45,000 bases of DNA from Halisarca cf. caerulea (GCA_963170055.1 CAUJGJ010000397.1:7819301-7864300), one strand, 5' to 3'. Positions 1-9,938 are shown, numbered from the stretch's first letter. Notes: generated by a model from the letters alone, not told the origin. A program made the numbers and translations.

Positions 1-318
1 AACACAAGCCACGGACTCCTCTGTGGTTCTTTAGGACCTCCTTCGGAACATGCACGTAGGGGCAGAGATTCTTCCTAGCATTCCGGCACCTGTTCTGCCA
101 GTAGCATAGCCTCTTACCCATCTTCTTTGGCGAGTCTACGGAGAAGAATCAATTATCATTTGGAATTTCAGCCGTCATTTGTTAGAGCAACCTTACCTGT
201 GCCGTTCTCTTCTCGGGGCCTTTTCAAGGGGGCAGAGGAGGAAGACGACGAAGATCTTGAGGAGCCGGATGACGATGGAAACTTTGGAGCATCCGTGAAA
301 TACATGTTCACGCTTCCG
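1..318 (-). pseudogene. CCCH zinc-finger gene, copy A (outer unit), interrupted and cut by the window edge
   Basis: This is the left part of a two-exon gene on the minus strand. Exon 2 (135 down to 1, running off the window) encodes a C-x5-C-x7-C-x3-H finger preceded by DSPKK. Exon 1 (about 314 to 197) encodes NMYFTDA and a serine-rich stretch. The intron has GT at 196/195 and AG next to 135. Layout and sequence match the intact copy at 557-1070. The first 21 coding bases are not here but at 9957-9977, because the transposon at 319-9956 was inserted in exon 1. Removing it with one TCCG copy restores an in-frame start (MSFNFYG then SVNMYFTDA) and the same intron phase as copy B. CCCH fingers generally bind RNA or nucleic acid; the role here is unknown. 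Confidence 0.75.
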
Positions 319-334
319 CATGTAGAACATGTCC
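319..334. repeat. Left terminal inverted repeat of unit 1
   Basis: CATGTAGAACATGTCC pairs with the right end at 9939-9954 and matches the left end of the gene-less derivative at 42344-42359 with one difference. The motif is itself partly palindromic (ACATG…CATGT). Confidence 0.8.
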
Positions 335-556
335 ACAAACCTCGATTTTCAGCGCAGGCGCCTGGTAAAAAGAATTTCGCGACTTTTGCTGGCTTCGCGA
401 TTCGATGTCATGTGATAAGTTCGTGACCTGCTCGGAACGTCGTGTGACGTCACAATTACGGCTCAAAAATACGGAACTGTGCAGACCACGTGGAGCACGT
501 TGGTGAAGGCCTGAGCGATTTGGTGGTTTTAAGAAAAACCGTTTGTAGCTGGAGGA
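335..556. other. Left subterminal region of unit 1, 3' flank of the CCCH gene
   Basis: There is no gene here. It holds GTCATGTGAT near 408, an E-box-like motif also found near the ends of the other copies, and a perfect CRE-type TGACGTCA near 445. It presumably serves as 3' flank of the CCCH gene and as transposon subterminal sequence. Confidence 0.5.
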
Positions 557-1070
557 CTACTCCGCATCTGTTTCCTGCTCTGCCTCTTCTTTCCCTTTTC
601 TCTCTTCTTTCTCTTTTTTCTCCTCCCTGGGCGGCCAGTGGATGTACTGGCACTCGTTTTTTTGGCAGTCTGGCCACCCGTAGCACAACCCGCGGACACC
701 TTTATGTTTTTTCAGCACGCCTTCCGGGATGTGCATGTACGGGCACTCATTCTTCTTGGCATTTCGGCATCTTCTTTGGTAATAACAGAGCTTCTTGCTC
801 TTCTTTGGCGAGTCTGCAAGGAAGAATAGTCGATTGTCATCCGGATTTTCAGCCGTCATTTGTGAGAGCAACCTTACCTGTGTTGTTCTCCTGGTGCCTT
901 TTCACGGGGGCAGAGGAGGAGGAGGAGGAGGGCCTTTTCATGGGGGCAGAGGAGGAGGAGGAGGAGGGCCTTTTCATGGGGGCAGAGGAGGAGGAGGAGG
1001 ACAGGAACTTTTTAGCATCCGTGAAATACATGTTGACTGTGCTTCCGTTGAAGTTAAAGTTGAAGGACAT
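557..1070 (-). CDS. CCCH tandem zinc-finger protein, copy B (intact, two exons)
   Basis: Exon 1 runs from ATG at 1070 to 878, then a GT-AG intron (877-814), then exon 2 from 813 to a stop at 557. The phase-1 join gives a GAC codon and a 149-residue protein. The N-terminus is MSFNFNFNG followed by NMYFTDA. Three serine-rich repeats (runs of S, then APMKRP) follow. Residues about 70-115 carry two CCCH fingers, C-x5-C-x7-C-x3-H and C-x5-C-x4-C-x3-H, separated by a basic EGVLKKHKG linker. The tail is strongly charged (EEKKEKEERKGKEE). Known CCCH proteins bind RNA or nucleic acid. Its place inside the transposon ends and its repetition in the outer copy suggest an accessory gene of the element; that role is inferred. 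Confidence 0.75.
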
Positions 1071-1243
1071 CTTTCACTCTTTTCGGGTCCAGGTAAGGAT
1101 GATTCCATTGGCCATGTTAGCTAATTATATACCCAATAGGTCTAGGTGTGGAATGTGCTTCTAGGAATCTCATTGGCTACTTAACTTGCAATTTCATTGG
1201 TCTAATGTTTTATCCTGGTGGATATTTGACTTACCCTGCTGTT
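1071..1243 (-). promoter_or_regulatory. Conserved 5' flank of the CCCH gene (copy B)
   Basis: This stretch is closely similar to 9978-10140 upstream of copy A, with shared blocks such as GGTCTAGGTGTGGAATGTGC and CTCATTGGCTACTTAACTTG. ATTGG (inverted CCAAT) boxes occur several times. It lies directly upstream of the CCCH ATG, so it is probably promoter sequence, although no TATA box is obvious. Confidence 0.5.
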
Positions 1244-1555
1244 TTGTATTTGGATCCTTGAGTTTTGTATTTGGATCCTTCAGTTTTGTAGTTGGATCCT
1301 TGAGTTTTGTTGTTGGATCCTTCAGTTTTGTAGTTGGATCCTTGAGTTTTGTTGTTGGATCCTTCAGTTTTGTAGTTGGATCCTTGAGTTTTGTTGTTGG
1401 ATCCTTCAGTTTTGTAGTTGGATCCTTCAGTTTTGTTGTTGGATCCTTGAGTTTTGTAGTTGGATCCTTGAGTTTTGTTGTTGGATCCTTCAGTTTTGTA
1501 GTTGGATCCTTGAGTTGTGCATGTAGTTGGATCCTTGAGTTGTGCATGTAGTTCC
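1244..1555. repeat. Minisatellite, 21 bp units with GGATCC core (unit 1)
   Basis: About 13 tandem units of 21 bp each contain GGATCCTTSAGTTTTG, with alternating TTGAG/TTCAG and TTG/TAG variants. The last two units switch to the 25 bp GTTGTGCATGTAG form that dominates the array in unit 2. Because 21 is divisible by three, the array is open on both strands, but there is no sign that it is translated. Confidence 0.9.
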
Positions 1556-1559
1556 TATA

Positions 1560-2228
1560 GGTTTATATTATTATTATTATTAGGTCATAATAGGCCAAAA
1601 TGGCCCTTGGACCAAATAAATTGAGTGGCTTAAGATGGCTAAAATTGAAATGTGTATAGAAAGAAAACATTGAATGACGAAGTTAAGGCATGGAAATGAA
1701 AGTGTATGTCTTGTGAGGCCATATTTAAATTGATAAATACCCAAGTTGGTACAAAATATATGTGCTTAATGAGTGAAATTCCGTAAGTCTTAATCAATTA
1801 TTAAGTACACAGTAGAGAATAATTTTAATTTACAATAATTAATATAATAACATGGCAACATCACACAACATAATTTATACTATACTGAGTACAAGCACAT
1901 TTAATACTTAACCTATTATAATACTATGAAGGTCGCATGATGATGTTCGATCGATATTTGAGGCCTCGGTATACAAATTTGGCACATTCCAGCAATAATT
2001 GGGGTTGTTTGGACTTCAAAATGAATACACTTTTGTCATAGTTAGAAAGCCATTGGAAGTGGTGATTGGTCTTTTGCGCAATTGATAACATTGGTGACCT
2101 GAGATGCTCAAGACTTGGACATGCAACTAAAAAGTGAACCTCATTCTCCACCTCATTGGTGTTGCAAATAGTGCAAATTCTGTTCTCCACAGGAGCAGGA
2201 GGATGGGAATAGCAACCCCGTTCAATGT
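1560..2228 (-). mobile_element. 5'-truncated LINE (non-LTR retrotransposon) 3' fragment
   Basis: On the minus strand this reads as the C-terminal end of a non-LTR polyprotein, then AT-rich 3' UTR, then an (AAT)n tail at 1566-1582. It interrupts the stretch that unit 2 has between its minisatellite and the 3' flank of the large gene. GTTTA occurs at both borders and may be a target duplication, but this is weak. Confidence 0.6.
1924..2220 (-). pseudogene. C-terminal zinc-knuckle end of a LINE polyprotein
   Basis: The longest open stretch ends at 1924 and extends upstream to about 2220. It shows C-x2-C…H-x4-C within RICTIC…VHFLVACP, preceded by a IERGCY-type stretch. This resembles the C-terminal zinc-binding segment that follows the reverse transcriptase in several LINE clades. 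No RT domain is left, so this is a 5'-truncated dead copy. The clade cannot be told from so little. Confidence 0.55.
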
Positions 2229-2483
2229 TTAAGTTATGGCAGCTAATTTATATATACATACCCCTATACATGTGCATTCATTGTTGCTCTTTTCTCTTCT
2301 GCAGGCCCATTATATCAACAGATTCTGTATGTTGTACAGTTATAACAGCTTAAGTATTTTTAGTTTGTTCATGCATGTTTTTACTGTCACTGTTACTGTA
2401 CTCATTTGCGTACATCATTAATTTTTGTACTCACATCATGGCAGCATCATTTTTGTGAATTGTTAATAAAATTTAATACAATT
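2229..2483. other. Intergenic 3' flank shared by units 1 and 2
   Basis: This is similar in order and motifs to 10905-11290: TTCATTGTTGCTCTTTT, then CTTCTGCAG or TTTTACAG, then ATGCAYRTTTTTACTGTCACTGTT. It lies just 3' of the large minus-strand gene and holds AATAAA-like AT-rich sequence. I see no gene. Confidence 0.55.
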
Positions 2484-3716
2484 TCATACATTGCTCATAA
2501 TGTACAAAAACAAAAAAGAATAGGAATAATATGAGTTCGAAGCAGTTACTATTTGTGGCTTGGCGGCGGATGAGGCATTGGATGAAATTACATCGTGTAT
2601 CTGCGGCAAGTTTCCTGCAGGGATGGATGGAATAATAATATTGTGCACCAGCATGACTATAATCAAAATGGAAGTTGTACAAGAACAACACCCATCTCTG
2701 TACCAGCTTCTAACTGGTTCCAGGGCACAGGACGAGGACCTGTGGGTGTGGCGTGCCCCAAAAATTGTACTATGTGCCAAACGGGAAGAAGAGCAGACAC
2801 AACCCACACAAGGAAAGCTACCTCCACATGATATGCCAGCTTCAAACTCAGCAGCTGGCTTGTCACCCTTGAAGTACTTGAGGGTATCAGCAATTTGTAT
2901 CCCTCCTGCTGTACACAAAGGTTCGTTCAGGCCTTCCAGCTCTGCAAGCCTTTCTGGAATCAAGCAGGCTTGGTCAGCTAAGGAAGAGCTGCCATGTGCA
3001 ATGAAGTGGATCTCCCCTTCTTCCACAAATTCCTGCACACCTGGAGACTCAGACTCAGACAAAAACAGCACAGGGTTATACACCACTCCCACCATTACAG
3101 CAATGATCCCATGCGAAGCCAAACTGGAATGATCGTGCCATATCCACAGAGAGCGTTTCGACTCATACTCATCTAGCTGCTGTCTGAGCTCTTCTGTGGA
3201 TTTGGCACTCACATCTATACATTTCATTCCTTTGAGAATATCAACCAGGTCATCATGACACATAGCTGTAATCTCTTTTGTAGTGTGTAAACGCATGAAC
3301 TTTTCATGACGTTTTAGCAACCGTTGCCGAATGTCAACCAAAGGGAATTTGCGACTATGGACCTCAGTGGTAGTCAGTTTTCCTTTGACCCTCTTCTCAA
3401 TTGTCACTGGTACACATGGTATACCAGTCTGCAGCTCCCCACTCTCAACTAAGGAGGCATCTAATGCTGCAAGTGACTTTTTGCTAGGAGGGGCAGGCAT
3501 AGAACACTGGGTCCCCGCAAACTTACGTTTGGTTGATTTTGGCTTTGATTGTACTTTACAATTTGGTATCTCAGGATTCACTTCAAGGGCCAGAAGTTTC
3601 ACCTTATGACCTCTGTCAGTACCTTTGATACCAAATTCGTCAGCTACACGAGTGGCAACAAAAGGACAAGAGCTATCCCAACTTTTCAGCCTAGCTACAA
3701 GTTCATCATATCTAAT
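2484..3716 (-). pseudogene. Large transposase-like gene, copy 1, middle part with an internal-deletion 3' end
   Basis: From 3716 to about 2783 this matches the intact gene at 11601-15155 across the SAP-like segment, the WHDHSSLASHG motif, the GDKPAAEFE motif and the CVGCVCSSS cluster. At about 2780 the match jumps to sequence that lies downstream of the stop in the intact copy (LAHSTIFGARHTHRSS, also readable at 11298-11576). About 1.83 kb encoding roughly the last 600 residues is therefore missing, and a read-through tail ends at 2484. The N-terminal part is at 8436-9262 beyond a Gypsy insertion. The copy is non-functional by deletion and insertion. Confidence 0.8.
3712..3716. repeat. Target-site duplication of the Gypsy element, left
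   Basis: CTAAT at 3712-3716 is repeated at 8436-8440, immediately outside the two LTRs. Confidence 0.9.
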
Positions 3717-4031
3717 TGTGGTGTATGTGGTGACTGTTGATGTGTATGGCAATGCAGGATGTTGTGTTGTTGTTGCAATTCACCTCTGGTAATCGTGTGT
3801 TGTTATCCATGTTATGAGATGTTCCTTTAATTCACCTTTTGTTGATGTAGCGTTGTTCTAATTATAAGTTTTGTGTTATCTTGCGTAGTAGCTATTTTGG
3901 TGTTGATTTCTTTGTAACCTTTCCTTATTAGGCCTTACGTATTTTATCCACACCTGTGAGTATTTAAGCTGTGTGTACTTTGCATTGCCATTCTGAAATC
4001 ATTTCTGAAGCTAATATCAGTGAACATAATA
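3717..4031 (+). repeat. 5' LTR
   Basis: It begins TGTGGTGTATG and ends AACATAATA. It appears identical to 8121-8435. It holds a TATTTAAG-type box near 3960, a plausible core promoter. Confidence 0.95.
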
Positions 4032-4050
4032 TCTGGCGACGAGGACTAAA
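4032..4050 (+). promoter_or_regulatory. Primer-binding-like site
   Basis: TCTGGCGACGAGGACTAAA follows the LTR directly. TGGCGAC-type sites are common in metazoan Ty3/Gypsy elements. The tRNA was not identified. Confidence 0.6.
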
Positions 4051-4060
4051 GTGAAAAACC

Positions 4061-6232
4061 ATGGCAGTTTACGGCCAAATAGGGAATTTTGACCCACAAG
4101 TAGAAGATTGGACCGAATATGCAGAACGTTTAGATCTCTTTATGGAGGCTAACGGCATTCGGGCAGAGGCAAAGAAGAGAACTATATTTTTAGCATCTAT
4201 TGGTCCCTCAGTGTATAAGCTTCTGCGAAATCTGTTGGCACCTGCCAAGCCCGCTGAGGTGGAATATACCACATTAAGGGACACTGTTCAGCAGCATTAT
4301 AGCCCCAAACCATCCGAGATCATACAACGATTCAAGTTCAACAGCCGGATGAGGAAAAGTGGTGAATCAGTAGCTGATTTTCTGGCTGAGCTTCGTGCTC
4401 TGGCCACGAACTGTAACTATGGTGATACCCTTGACATGATGCTTAGAGACCGCTTTGTGTGTGGAATTGAGAACAAATCGATGCAGAAGAAGATGCTCAC
4501 AGAGTCACAACTGACTCTCAAGAAAGCTTTGGAAATTGCACTGTCTGGGGAAGCAGCCGAAAAGGACACCCACCTGCTGGAAGGTGCATCTCAATCCCAG
4601 CAGATCCACAAAGTGAAAAGCAGTGAGGGAGGGCCACATCAGTTTCCAGAGAATATACCTTGCCTTAGATGTGGTGGCAGGGATCATCACCCTCGGCAAT
4701 GTAAGTTCAAGGAAGCTATTTGCCACTATTGCAGAAAGAAGGGTCATATCAAAAGGGTGTGCCGGGGCCGTCTCAGAGACAGTGAGGCTTCATGGGGAAG
4801 AGACAAAGCGAAGGTAAAGGCTGTCAAGGAAGAGTCAACCACATCCTCTTCAAGTGAAGGAGAATCAGAATACCACCTGTATACAGTGGGCAACTCGCGT
4901 TCTGGGGGAAAGCCATTGAAGGTTACACTAATTCTGGATAACAAGCCCGTTGTTATGGAAGTGGATACAGGAGCTTCACGTACCATAATGTCCAAAGCTA
5001 CCTACCAATCCTTGTTTGCACCGCGCAGTTTGAAGGCCAGTAATGTTATACTCAAGACTTACAGTGGAGAAGTAATCAAGGTCTTGGGATCAATGGATGT
5101 GGAGGTAGTTCACAATGGTAAGACATTGAATTTGTCATTGTTCATTGTTGATGGTACCGGTCCTAGCCTTGTAGGACGGGACTGGCTGAAGAGCATTCAG
5201 TTGGATTGGGGCCAGCTTTTCAGTATGAAGATGTCTGATTCTCCACTTTTATCTAGAGTTCTCGAAGAACACAAGGAAGTATTTGGGTCTGAGCTAGGCA
5301 AATTGGAGGGTTTCCAAGCAAAGCTTTACATTGATGATGCAGCAAAACCACGCTTTTGCAGAGCCCGACCAGTACCTTTCTCCCTGAAGCCCCTGGTATC
5401 AAAGGAGCTGGACCGATTGCAGGAGCAGGGAGTACTTGAACCAGTACAGTTTGCTGACTGGGCTGCTCCTATTGTTCCAGTGTTGAAGTCGGACAAGCAG
5501 TCTGTCCGTATTTGCGGGGATTTCAAATTGACAATCAACCCTGTTGCCAAGCTTGACCGGTATCCATTACCTCGCACAGAAGACATGCTGGCCAACTTGA
5601 GTGGAGGGACATCATTTTCCAAACTGGATTTGAGCCAAGCTTATCAGCAAATTGCCTTGGATCAGGAATCTCAGAAGCTGGTGGTTATAAACACCCACAA
5701 AGGTTTGTTTCGTTATACCCGATTACCTTTTGGGGTTTCTTCAGCTCCAGGTATATTCCAACGGATTATGGAGTCCCTTTTGCAAGGTATTCCAGGGATT
5801 GCCGTGTTTCTAGATGATATCCTACTTTCTGGAAAAACTGAAGCAGAGCACTTGGTCACTTTACAGGAAGTGCTGAGTCGGTTGTCCAAGGCTGGGCTAA
5901 GATTGCAGAAGTCCAAGTGCAAATTCATGGTGTCAGAAGTTCAGTACGTGGGCTACCGGATCAATGCTTCAGGACTGCATCCCCTTCCAGAGAAGGTAGA
6001 GGCAATCCAAGCAGCTCCAACACCTACTGATGTCACCCAGCTGAAGTCCTACCTGGGACTCCTTGGTTACTATGGAAAGTTCCTACCCAATTTGTCCACT
6101 ATGCTAGCTCCACTTTATCGGCTGTTGCGGAAAGCTATTCCTTGGAGATGGGATACCTCAGAGGAGAAAGCCTTTGCTGACTCCAAGGCAGCCCTCTCAT
6201 CTTCCTCAGTACTTGCTCATTTGATCCCTCCC
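4061..6232 (+). pseudogene. Gypsy gag-pol, first part: Gag, zinc knuckles, protease, RT
   Basis: The ATG at 4061 follows the primer site in a good context. Residues 1-195 are Gag-like. Two C-x2-C-x4-H-x4-C knuckles lie at about 203-240, the protease motif VDTGAS at about 300, and RT at about 440-640 with LDLSQAY and FLDD as catalytic motifs. A connection segment ends in SSSSVLAH. The true frame breaks at about 6222: the run here is CATTTGATCC, while a duplicated fragment of the same stretch at 7471-7481 keeps CATTTTGATCC, so one T was lost. The reading frame as written runs on to 6406 in the wrong frame. Confidence 0.9.
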
Positions 6233-7352
6233 TGGATCTGGTGTTGGCGTGCGATGCCTCCTCCTACGGGGTGGGGGCAGTCCTGGCTCATCGGATGCCC
6301 GACGGTTCAGAACGACCCATTGCCTTTGCATCCAGGACATTGGCAGATGCAGAAAGGAAGTATTCTCAGATTGAGAAAGAAGGTTTGGCCTGTGTGTTTG
6401 GGGTAAAGCGCTTTCATTACTTCCTGTTTGGGCGTTCCTTCACACTTATTACTGATCACAAGCCCCTTCTTAGCCTTTTCAGCGAGACGAAGGGGATTCC
6501 CATGCAAGCATCAGGTCGCATTCAAAGATGGGCTCTTCTGCTGGCTAACTACCAGTATACAGTGAAGTATAGGAGCTCTGGGGCCCATGGAAATGCAGAT
6601 GCCTTGAGTCGTCTTCCTTTGAAGGTTTCACCGACATCCATCCCCACTCCTCCAGAAACTGTTCTACTCTTCAACCAACTGGAGAGCAGTCCAGTTACAG
6701 CCACTCAAGTAAGGATGGAGACTAGTCGGAATCCAATATTGTCTCGGGTTCTCCAATTTGTGATGAGTGGATGGCCTCGCTCCTGTCCACAGGAGGAGTT
6801 GAAGCCCTACTGGTATCGACGTACTGAGTTATCGACGATTCAGGGATGTTTACTGTGGGGGAATCGGGTGGTGGTGCCGGAAACTTTGCAGCAGGCTGTA
6901 GTACGTCAACTACATGAGTCACACCCGGGCATTGTTCGCATGAAGTCCATTGGGAGGATGTTTGCTTGGTGGCCACATATTGACCAGGATTTGGAAGATT
7001 GTGTTCGTAAGTGTCTCACTTGTCAGAATAACCAATCACTTCCACCTGTTGCACCACTTCATCCCTGGGTTTGGCCCACTATTCCATGGTCTCGTGTTCA
7101 CATTGACTATGCAGGTCCCTTCCAAGGCAGCTACATTCTCATCCTTGTGGATGCTCATTCAAAGTGGATAGAAGCATTCCCAATGAAAACCATTACATCC
7201 ATGGCCACTATTGAGAAGCTTCGGATACTTTTTGCTCAGTTTGGCATTCCAGACATAATAGTGTCAGATAATGGTACTAATTTCACTAGTGAGGAGTTTC
7301 AGCAGTTCTGTCGGCTAAATGGTATCAAGCACATCATTTCCTCCCCTCATCA
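6233..7352 (+). pseudogene. Gypsy pol, second part: RNase H and integrase N-terminus/core
   Basis: After the one-base deletion the protein continues in the next frame with RNase H (ACDASSYGVGAVL, TDHKPL, NADALSRLP). Integrase follows with an H-x3-H (HESHPG) and C-x2-C (CLTC) zinc-binding domain and then the core with the first two acidic residues (HIDYAGPF and VSDNGTNF). The frame then breaks at the scrambled block at about 7353, before the third catalytic residue. Confidence 0.9.
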
Positions 7353-7538
7353 AGTCTAAATGGATCTAGATCCCTCTGAGGTATCCCATCTCCCTTGGAG
7401 ATGGGATACCTCAGAGGAGAAAGCCTTTGCTGACTCCAAGGCAGCCCTCTCATCTTCCTCAGTACTTGCTCATTTTGATCCATTTAGACTCATGTAGTTG
7501 ACGTACTACAGCCTGCTGCAAAGTTTCCGCCCCCTACC
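7353..7538. other. Scrambled filler block inside integrase
   Basis: About 186 bp that do not belong here separate the SSPH codons from SNGLAERAV. The block is a mosaic: a direct copy of about 6145-6226 (TGGAGATGGGATACCTCAG through GCTCATTTTGATCC), short inverted pieces of the same region (CTGAGGTATCCCATCTCC, and AAGTCTAAATGGATC against GATCCATTTAGACT), and an inverted copy of about 6880-6920 (GACGTACTACAGCCTGCTGC). It looks like templated insertion or template switching. Confidence 0.85.
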
Positions 7539-8107
7539 ACCCTTCGAGCAATGGTCTAGCTGAGAGGGCAGTTAGGACTGTAAAGGATGGGTTGAAGAAA
7601 ATGTCCCAAGGAACTATGACTGATCGGCTATCGCGATTTCTTCTCACGTACAGAATCACCCCTCACCAAACCACAGGTCAATCACCATCTGAGTTGATGT
7701 TTGGAAGAAGGTTGAGAACAGCACTTGATTTGCTCAAGCCAGATTTAAATTCGCGTGTTATTGACCAGCAGTGCCGAATGAAAACATCCCATGACCAGCA
7801 TTCTAAAGAGCGACTTTTCCAAGAAGGTGACCCAGTACTTGCACGGAATTTTGGTTCGGGAGAGAAGTGGGTTCCAGCCGAAGTCACAGCAGCAACTGGT
7901 CCGGTATCATGCCAAGTCCGCTTGGAGGGATCTGATCTAGAATGGAGAAGGCACACTGACCACCTGCGCCCACGGGCCAAGCCATCAGATGATGAGGATA
8001 GACCTCCAACTCAGAGTGACAATGCTGAGACGGATTTGCCAATGGAGTCCACTGTAAGCCGGCCGTCCAGGCAACGAAGGCCTCCCGATAGACTGACCTA
8101 TACTTGA
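7539..8107 (+). pseudogene. Gypsy integrase C-terminal part
   Basis: This resumes with GLAERAVRTVK, which holds the third catalytic glutamate (codon about 7562), then the SPSELMFGRRLRT motif typical of Ty3/Gypsy integrase. A GEKWVPAEV…WRRHTDHLRP-type chromatin- or DNA-binding tail follows, and a TGA at about 8105. It would be in frame with the core only if the scrambled block were absent. Confidence 0.85.
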
Positions 8108-8108
8108 T

Positions 8109-8120
8109 GAGGGGAGGAAA
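8109..8120 (+). promoter_or_regulatory. Polypurine tract
   Basis: A purine run GAGGGGAGGAAA lies directly before the 3' LTR, where plus-strand priming is expected. Confidence 0.8.
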
Positions 8121-8435
8121 TGTGGTGTATGTGGTGACTGTTGATGTGTATGGCAATGCAGGATGTTGTGTTGTTGTTGCAATTCACCTCTGGTAATCGT
8201 GTGTTGTTATCCATGTTATGAGATGTTCCTTTAATTCACCTTTTGTTGATGTAGCGTTGTTCTAATTATAAGTTTTGTGTTATCTTGCGTAGTAGCTATT
8301 TTGGTGTTGATTTCTTTGTAACCTTTCCTTATTAGGCCTTACGTATTTTATCCACACCTGTGAGTATTTAAGCTGTGTGTACTTTGCATTGCCATTCTGA
8401 AATCATTTCTGAAGCTAATATCAGTGAACATAATA
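8121..8435 (+). repeat. 3' LTR
   Basis: By eye it is identical over 315 bp to 3717-4031. It is followed by the CTAAT duplication (8436-8440). Confidence 0.95.
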
Positions 8436-9262
8436 CTAATGCACTCGCTAGGCTTCACAGCAAACCTAGCTTTAGGAGAATCTGCCGGCTGTGGGGTATT
8501 AAAACACTGAACTTTCCTAATCTTGTCCATTTTGTTGAGACTCACATCATGTGTGTAAGCCGCCATCAAAGAACTCTTTTGAATGGAGGCCTCACACTGT
8601 TTCACACTTTCATGCAGAACTGATTTCTGGGTTGATCTCAGTTCTGCATCAGTATCCCTAAGGCCAAGCCTTTGGGGATACTTGTTTGCCAAATCTGAAA
8701 AAGGCTGCCCTGTCTTCTGTTCACACAGCTTATTGAAGGCCTTATAGTCGTTCTCAATGAACGATTTCACAGAAACATTTTCAGGCAGAAAAAAAGTTGG
8801 CTTCATAGGGAAAGATTTCTGCTCTTGGAGATAGTTTGCTGCACATGCCTGACAGTTAGACAGCGAATGGGCAGCCTTTTCAGTTGGCGTTAGTTTATCC
8901 CAATTGTTGGAAGAAAAAGTAACCAAGTACTTATCTCGCAAACCAGGCTCTGCTCTTGGGAGAAACTTCTGCCTAAACGCCTTTATTACATCCCCCACAT
9001 GACGTTCAAACCGTGAAACTAGGCCTTGGTTAGAATCAAAATATTTGCTTCCTGCTGAAAACCTGTGGCCTTGGAATCGCAGTTTGAACGTCTCAGTGAA
9101 ACATAAAGGCTTACTCGTTTCTTTGCTCTCGCTTGTCTTGGTTGCTTCTTTCTCATTTCCTGAAGAATCGCGGCCCTTTGTGATCCTGATGCAGTGCTCA
9201 TAGACCAGAGTGCGGCAAAAACCACAGTTGAAGATGCTTCCAACTTTCTCAGTGAACGGCAT
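8436..9262 (-). pseudogene. Large transposase-like gene, copy 1, N-terminal part
   Basis: The conserved start is MPFTEKVG at 9262. The intact copy has MPFTDKVG at 15155, and the residues before it differ between copies, which fixes the start. Residues 1-30 contain the C-x2-C…H-C cluster NCGFCRTLVYEHC. The reading frame stays open to KPSEC at about 8441, where the Gypsy element interrupts it; the continuation RYDELVARL is at 3716. It is about 75-80% similar to the intact copy by eye. Confidence 0.8.
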
Positions 9263-9938
9263 TTCGAGCGAACCAGCAGTCTCAACTTGTGAAGGGCAAA
9301 GTATACGGTTACACCAGCACCATTTATACGAACGCTGCAAGGCAGTGACGTATAAACTACGTCACCATTTGGTTCTTCACATCACGCGCATGTCATGTGA
9401 CAAAATGGCTACCAAGCACTTTTTGCCAAGTACAACTTTCCATAGCCGGGCACAGACGACATAAGCCTAGTTAGACTCCTTGGTTTATTTTATTCGAAAG
9501 AAAATTGTATAATGCAACTTTTCCATGTTGCTAGTTTCTATTTTCCTTCGGATTCTAAAGCTACAAGTAAAAAGGTGAGTTTTTATTGTGAGATTTTATG
9601 TTTTTGTGGATTTTTTCGAAAACTACTTGGAATATAAAAACTAGCAACATGGAAGTTTTAGATATTATTGTAAGGAACTAACTTACCGTTTTCTACGTTC
9701 ATGCTGCCTTAGTTACGTGTGCGCCCGGCGAATCTTTGCTGCAAAGTAAGGCAAAGAAAGTCGGCTCTCACTCTAGTCAAATAACAGTAGTTGTGTAGAG
9801 TTTGGTATCAAATGAAAGGTAATGCAACATGCTACACAGCTGTAAAAGTTTCGTGAAGATCCGCTGTACCTGTAGGTAGAAAAATACAATCAAATCGAGC
9901 CCATTTTTTCTTGTCTTGGAAGCCATACAAGTGCTAAC
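9263..9938 (-). promoter_or_regulatory. Right terminal region of unit 1 (5' flank of the large gene)
   Basis: About 680 bp are alignable with 15156-15858 and, from about 9385 on, with 42944-43503. Shared landmarks are a palindromic pair TGACGTA…TACGTCA (9346-9364), GTCATGTGAC (about 9390), a long inverted repeat (arms 9521-9537 and 9638-9654), the block ACATGGAAGTTTTAGATAT, and CAAGTGCTAACGGACATG at the end. It should contain the promoter of the large gene and transposase binding sites. Confidence 0.65.
9521..9654. repeat. Inverted repeat in the right terminal region, copy 1
   Basis: TTCCATGTTGCTAGTTT (9521-9537) pairs perfectly with AAACTAGCAACATGGAA (9638-9654) around a ~100 nt loop. The equivalent arms in the other copies have a different sequence. 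Confidence 0.85.

Larger units (their letters stand above)
3717..8435 (+). mobile_element. Ty3/Gypsy-like LTR retrotransposon
   Basis: It has two 315 bp LTRs that I read as identical, a 5 bp duplication (CTAAT), a primer-binding-like site, gag, zinc knuckles, aspartic protease, RT, RNase H, integrase and a polypurine tract. Domain order PR-RT-RH-IN is that of Ty3/Gypsy. Identical LTRs imply a recent insertion, yet the coding region carries a frameshift and a scrambled segment in integrase. The copy was probably made by another element's proteins or from an already damaged parent. Confidence 0.95.

Noticed and set aside
490..1164. Plus-strand open frame of 224 residues over the CCCH gene
   Set aside because: It is the antisense shadow of the minus-strand CCCH gene, whose two exons, splice sites and fingers are clear and which has a paralogue.
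1186..1551. Repetitive open frames (GSLSFV on plus, KDPTTKL on minus)
   Set aside because: They come from a 21 bp minisatellite, which is open in any frame; the homologous 25 bp array in unit 2 does not keep a frame.
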